A stretch of DNA of 64,000 nucleotides, taken from positions 35,371,241 through 35,435,240 of the forward strand of contig JAAONU010000016.1 of the NCBI GenBank assembly GCA_012932295.1. Reading direction: 5' to 3'. Below the pieces are notes generated by a model. That model made no database searches and was not told the origin of the DNA. It was given only the letters and a program-made list of their open reading frames with translations. Shown here piece by piece: positions 59,384 to 64,000 of this stretch; position 1 is the stretch's first letter, and every line of letters starts with the position of its first letter. The translations under genes and the position numbers were made by a program. The DNA comes from Cyclina sinensis (taxonomy: Eukaryota; Mollusca; Bivalvia; Venerida; Veneridae).

Positions 59384-59979
59384 TTTCTCAAGTTTTTGTC
59401 GTACAGACGCTTGCAATTAGTTACTCTAATGACCAGTATCCGGTCTAAAGTACAGTGTATTCTATGATGATGATCGTCGGTTACCCCCTGGTACATATTC
59501 CGCACAATTGATCGAACGTTGGTTTCCGACGATGATGATGATAAAAACGCATCAGCTTATCGATCCAAAATACGTTAGCTAGAAATTCGTTAATCAAGTG
59601 GTTCAATTAAGTTTAAGAAAAACTATCCAACTGACAACGAGACAATGGGTACCACATTGAAATCAGCAAATAATGCACATGAGGTTGTTTGATGATGTCT
59701 TGGAAGGATGGACCTTTTTCTTAGAAAGCTACATCTTCTGAAAGTTTTAAACATGTCATATTATTAATTAAATTACAAATAATATGTTTGATTTGACCTT
59801 TCATTAAAACAAGCCTGATTCAAAATTATTTATTTTTATTAAACCTGGTACTTTACTTGAACCGAAACTTGAAAAAAAAGAAAGAAAAGAAATTGAGCAC
59901 AAAAACTAACTTTCTAAAACATCAAATCCGAAGATTAGAAAAAAAACATCAGTTCCGTTTGGAACAAGAAGATAAATGA

Positions 59980-60100
59980 GCGAATCAGTGGTACAGTGGT
60001 GATGCACTGAACAGGTAATGCAGGGACCGCGAGTTTGATACACTTCTACTAATTGACTTTCAGAAGAGACGTTAAACTGACGTCCAATATATTACTGTTT
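59980..60100 (+). repeat. tRNA-derived SINE, family T, 5' half (interrupted copy)
   Basis: AATCAGTGGTACAGTGGTGA (A-box region), GCGAGTTTGATACACTTCTA (B-box region) and AGAAGAGACGTTAAACTGACG match the head of the SINE at 29752-30050. The rest of the SINE resumes at about 61476. Confidence 0.75.
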
Positions 60101-61475
60101 CATCATCATCATCATCATCATCATATCTCCTAATCGCTTTAGAATAAAATTTAACACCCGCAGCAGCATAGGCTAATCTGTATACAGCTAAAAACCTCTA
60201 TTTCACAGATCAAGTTGATAGAAGACATCCTTGAATTTTAAACTGTGGACGAAGAGATCTGGTTGGATTGCTGATTGTTGCATCTTGGGGTTCTTGAGTT
60301 ACGAAGTGGAATGTCTGTTGTTACGTCGACCAATTCATATGTGATTTTGTAGTACATAGATAAACTTGATAAGTCTCCGCGTCTCTGAATGTGGTCCCAT
60401 CCAACTACTGTAAGCATATCTGTCATGCTGCTGGTTCTGCAGAAATCATGTTTCACAAATCTGGAGGTTCTCCTCTTGACCATTTTAAGTTGGTGTATTA
60501 TAGATAATCAATGTAGGGTGACCAAACAGTAGAAGCAGATTCTATTGTTTGCCGGACATATATATTATAGGCCTTTCTGATTTGCTCCTTATGACCCGGT
60601 AGTGCAGGCAGTCATTCGCAAACAGTCTTGCCTTGGAAATGACCTTTAGTGGAAGGTCATTAATGTATGCAAGAAATAGTAAGGGGCCAAGAAAACTACC
60701 CTGTTGAATCCCAAATATATCAAGAGCAGACAAAAAACCAGAACCATCTAAAATGACTTGACTTGAGTACGAGATGAAAGAAAGTCCTTGATTCAGGCGA
60801 GTGTTGAGCCGCGGATTCCATAGTAATCCAGCTTCTGCAAAAGGCATGCCTGTGGATCATTGTCGAAAGCTTTGGAAAATACTGAGTAATAGCGTCAATT
60901 TATAGGGTCTGGTTTATACCACGCGAAAGATCGTTGATAGTCTGAATGTCAAGATCTCCTCTTCCTTAAACCATGTTGACTATCTGAAAGGAAGCCGAGA
61001 GTCGACATGAGATGAGATGTTGCAGGAGATCACATGCTCTTGGGGTTTACACGATTTAAAAGTAAGTGAGACCGGCCGATAGTTTGATGGAGAGGAGTGG
61101 TTACCTTTCTTAAACACAGGAGAAACAAAAGCTGATTTCCATTTGTCTTGAATCTGTCCGAGATCGAGGGATACTTGAAAGAGACTGGTGAGACCTGGAA
61201 AACTTTCCAACTGTTCTGAATGGAGCTTGACGTTTCTAGACGCCATCAAATTGACTGTGACCTCGGGTTATAGAAGGTGTACGTTGGACGATGAGTCATG
61301 TCTCCTTCTGTGAAAACCGAAGAGAACTGATTTTTAAGGATCTCTGCCTTCTTCTGCACCTCGCAGAAGGTAATGCCATCCTTTTTCGGTCGAAGGACTC
61401 CAATTTAAAGCTATCCTTTTTCCTGGACTGGATGTGCTGACATAATACTTTTGGATTTTCATTTTTTACCTGAAA
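60100..61475 (-). pseudogene. L2/CR1-like non-LTR retrotransposon inserted in a SINE, degenerate
   Basis: Read on the minus strand, in several frames: pre-RT region (KNENPKVLCQHIQSRKKDSF, near 61465), RT motifs (WKSAFVSPVFKKGNHSSPSN and YRPVSLT, about 61130-61070), then GIQQGSFLGPLLFLAYINDL and KARLFANDCLHYRVI, where the second Asp of the FADD motif reads FAND. The C-terminal part is at 60483-60238 (VKRRTSRFVKHDF; MLTVVGWDHIQRRGDLSSL). The 3' end on this strand reaches a (TGA)n tail (60100-60125), as L2-type elements have. Frameshifts and a lost catalytic Asp make it inactive. Confidence 0.85.
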
Positions 61476-61610
61476 AAGAACCAGGGGTGTATCGGGAATA
61501 TGTTGCTCTCTTTTCAATGCATTATTCCACAACCTAAAATAAGTAAATTGTTTAAGAGGTGTCGTATCAGCAACTGGTACCGACGATAAATAAACTCGAG
61601 GAAATTGAAA
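61476..61610 (+). repeat. tRNA-derived SINE, family T, 3' half (interrupted copy)
   Basis: AAAAGAACCAGGGGTGT, TTCCACAACCTAAAATAAGT and AACTGGTACCGACGATAAAT match the body and tail of the SINE at 29752-30050 in the same orientation as the 5' half at 59980-60100. Together they give one SINE split by about 1.37 kb. Confidence 0.75.
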
Positions 61611-62386
61611 GAACAGAAAGGGTTTACAAACATCCCAAAGAATAAGAATTTCAAGGCAAAAAATTACTTCAGTGGAACCGCGCAGATTTTTTTGTAGTTA
61701 TTAGTAGTTGTTATTTATTTATAAAACCATAATTCTTAATATAGCAGAATACTCTGGACTGAGCTTTTGTGAAGCTAAACGTTACCGTCGTTTAGGTACG
61801 GATTTTAAACTTGGAAATATTGACCAAGCGTCTAGCGTCATAGAGTTGCAGAATTTGATGCTGCTGCTGCAAACGAAGAGTCAACAGATATTTTGAAGCA
61901 TTCGTTTATTTTTGCCACTTAAGCAGTTGAGAAGGGTAATATTAATATTTTCCTTACATCAAACAGTAATTGTAAATTGTTCCTTTTTCTAAAAAATATC
62001 ATGTCATGGCCACTCAGCAGGCTCAATAATCCGTAAGGATGCGATGACCAGAGCAACCTTTCACTGTTTTAAATATTTTAACTAATTTTACATCTTTTCT
62101 CATAAGCAAAGCATACTTAGTTTTATAGAATGAACATTCTTTATTAACATTATTTCACTTGACGCTGTATCCATGCCTCGATGTTTCAAGGCTGTACATT
62201 GTAGGGTCATGTACACAATTTTTATAAGAAATTCTTTGAAAAGGCAATAATTCTGCAAATAGCTGTGGTCATGCTTATAAGACAGAGAACCTTTCAGGAG
62301 GGGAAGAATGAGATGGGGAGGATAGAAATATTAAAGGTGTAGTATAATATGCCAGGTGCACTTTTCTCCCTTGGTTTACTTTCATG
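61611..62386. other. Intergenic, nothing recognised
   Basis: AT-rich; no supported exon or repeat copy. Confidence 0.4.
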
Positions 62387-62528
62387 TAGTCAAAATAATT
62401 CAAATGACGTCTTGAGCAAATTCTGAGATATTTTTGTTATGGGTCAGAATCTCGCTATAAGGAGGAGAGATATTGACCCATACAAAAAATTACGCAATAT
62501 CTCGACTTGCGTACAATTAGTTGGACTA
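62387..62528 (-). mobile_element. MITE copy 3 (TAGTC ends, 9-bp target duplication)
   Basis: The best-preserved copy, 142 bp, inverted relative to copies 1 and 2 and flanked by ACTTTCATG at 62378-62386 and 62529-62537. Both ends are intact and inverted: TAGTCAAAATAATT at the left, and TAGTCCAACTAATT on the other strand at the right (12 of 14 match). The central hairpin is present. Confidence 0.88.
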
Positions 62529-62619
62529 ACTTTCATGGTGTCAAAAAAAAAGGCAGGAGCACCTGGGTAGGCCTTCTGAGGTAGATTGTAGTGGCAATTT
62601 TGGGTAGAACTATGGCAAG

Positions 62620-62700
62620 CACCTAGCTAGCTCAGTTGGTAGAGCTATGGACTAGTGTTCCAGAAGTTATGTGTCTGAATCCCAGATGGGGTGCTCCTTT
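62620..62700 (+). repeat. tRNA-like sequence (pseudogene or SINE head)
   Basis: GCACCTAGCTAGCTCAGTTG gives an acceptor start and a good A box (TAGCTCAGTTGGTAGAGC), and GGGGTGC closes the acceptor. The anticodon stem pairs only four bases, with AGT in the loop, and the T arm is degenerate (TGTCTGAATCCCA instead of GGTTCGAATCC). Probably not a working tRNA. Confidence 0.55.
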
Positions 62701-64000
62701 GGTTTACTTTAAAGAGATAAAAAAGAGGCATAAGAAATAGGCAACAGTTGAATATGAAATTAATGTCAGTCATTTAAATCTTATAACAGTGGAATGATAT
62801 ATTCTTAGAAGGGGTATAAATTTAATTAATTTGTAAATAACTTGAATAGAAAATAAGGTAAAGTGTAAGACTTTAGTTTATGTGTTTAGTATATAATAGA
62901 GCATTTTATGCACACACACACACACACAACTTCATCACTGTCAGTTACGGATATGTGAATTAGATTACTCTGATCGTGTGATGAGTTTTTAAATTTATCA
63001 TCATTTCTTATCAGTTGTAATAATTTGAAAATTGTAGATTTTCAATGCTTTTGATTTAGACAAAATCATTTGGGTTAAAAATCACATGGACCAAAACAGT
63101 GGAAGGTATTCTACAATGCACTTTACTTGCTTTCTACACATACAACATGCAAAGTGAGCATGGGGACTTCAGCTACCTGACTAGATTTAGGTTACAAGGA
63201 AATCAATCATTTTAAATATTTTGAAGAGCTTTATTAGACAAAGGATTTCTCTTTCAGTCCATGTAAATTTTACTAAGTTTTTGTTTTATAATTGTATAAA
63301 AAGCTTCTTAATTTCCTTATATCACAATGAGATTTAATTCAAAATGAAAGTTTATGTAAAGGACAGAGTGAATACTAAGTTTTGCCTTAGTAATACATAG
63401 AATTGAAATTTAAAACCATGACATTAGAAGATAAAAGATTTATATGTAGGACAGAATCAGTACATAATTTAAATACATAATGTAAATCTTAAGTAAACCA
63501 TTCTGTAAACCACTGTTACAAAGAAAATGTGTTTTGAACCTGTCACCAGTTTTCATAAAACTTCTGAATAGGCTTTTGTTGACAGCAGTTTCTGTCAATC
63601 GTTTATGTTTTGTTGACTGTTGCTTCCATCTGTCACAATAATACTATGCATGTATAATATTATTGTTGAATAGTTGTATGTTGTAATGGCTGTCCAGATC
63701 TTGCATCTGCTTGTATTTCTAAGGATCTTTGTTACAGTTTGTGCCAGAGTTTAAAAGAAAGGTGATAGAGTGTGCTGGTGGCATTTAAAGTTTTAGTATT
63801 TCAGTATTAGTAAGAGTTAAAGAAAGGAAACATACCGTAATGTCCAGTATTGAACAAATTATGCAGGACTATTTATGATAATATTAACTTCAAGCTCCAT
63901 TCCGAACAGTTGGAAAGTTTTCGAGGTACAGCAGTTGTAAAATTCATATCAAGTATCTTTTTGCCTTATTTTTGTCTTGTTTTTTTTTACATTTGTTGTA
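62701..64000. other. Intergenic; short (AC)n, otherwise nothing recognised
   Basis: AT-rich. A (CA)n run lies at about 62910-62928. No supported exon. Confidence 0.4.

Noticed and set aside
62620..62700. Functional tRNA-Thr(AGT)
   Set aside because: The anticodon stem has only four pairs and the T arm is degenerate; a pseudogene or SINE head is more likely.

Overview
This is a eukaryotic window, almost certainly from a bivalve mollusc and probably a heterodont clam. The genes are split into short exons by GT-AG introns. The non-coding DNA is AT-rich and full of tRNA-derived SINEs, 5'-truncated non-LTR retrotransposons and pearl-like elements with tandem cores. The proteins are closest, by memory, to animal orthologues. 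The species assignment is inference; no database was searched.

I reconstructed seven protein genes by joining exons at splice sites. Each complete model keeps one open frame across every junction. In order they are: LAP3 leucyl aminopeptidase (+, 400-9090, 5' end outside the window); a two-exon RING-finger protein (-, 15695-13638); a Sox30/SoxH-type HMG-box transcription factor (+, 16481-21953); UNG uracil-DNA glycosylase (-, 29198-25786, first exon not found); SNRNP27, a tri-snRNP splicing protein (-, 42308-35352); ribosomal protein RPL26 (+, 43036-45976); and PRADC1, a secreted protease-associated-domain protein (-, 59383-55984). RING/Sox30 and SNRNP27/RPL26 are head-to-head pairs. The genes do not form a pathway; they are mostly housekeeping loci around one Sox gene that is probably tissue-restricted.

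Mobile and repetitive DNA fills most of the rest. It includes pearl-like elements at 9691-10246, 22506-23973, 35480-35925, 36294-36875, 50631-52472 and 53429-54702; degenerate non-LTR retrotransposons at 31780-33725, 40893-41640 and 60100-61475; a deleted Tc1/mariner copy with its terminal inverted repeats and TA target site at 48748-49524; and three copies of a short MITE with 9-10 bp target duplications.

The most notable observations are: a 41-bp minisatellite in LAP3 built from an exon end plus its splice donor, giving a row of donor-like sites; the three-copy MITE, one copy of which interrupts a tRNA-like SINE; pearl-like elements that keep their ends but differ in their cores; a long palindrome within a tandem duplication at 24104-24842; and a retrotransposon nested in a SINE at 59980-61610.
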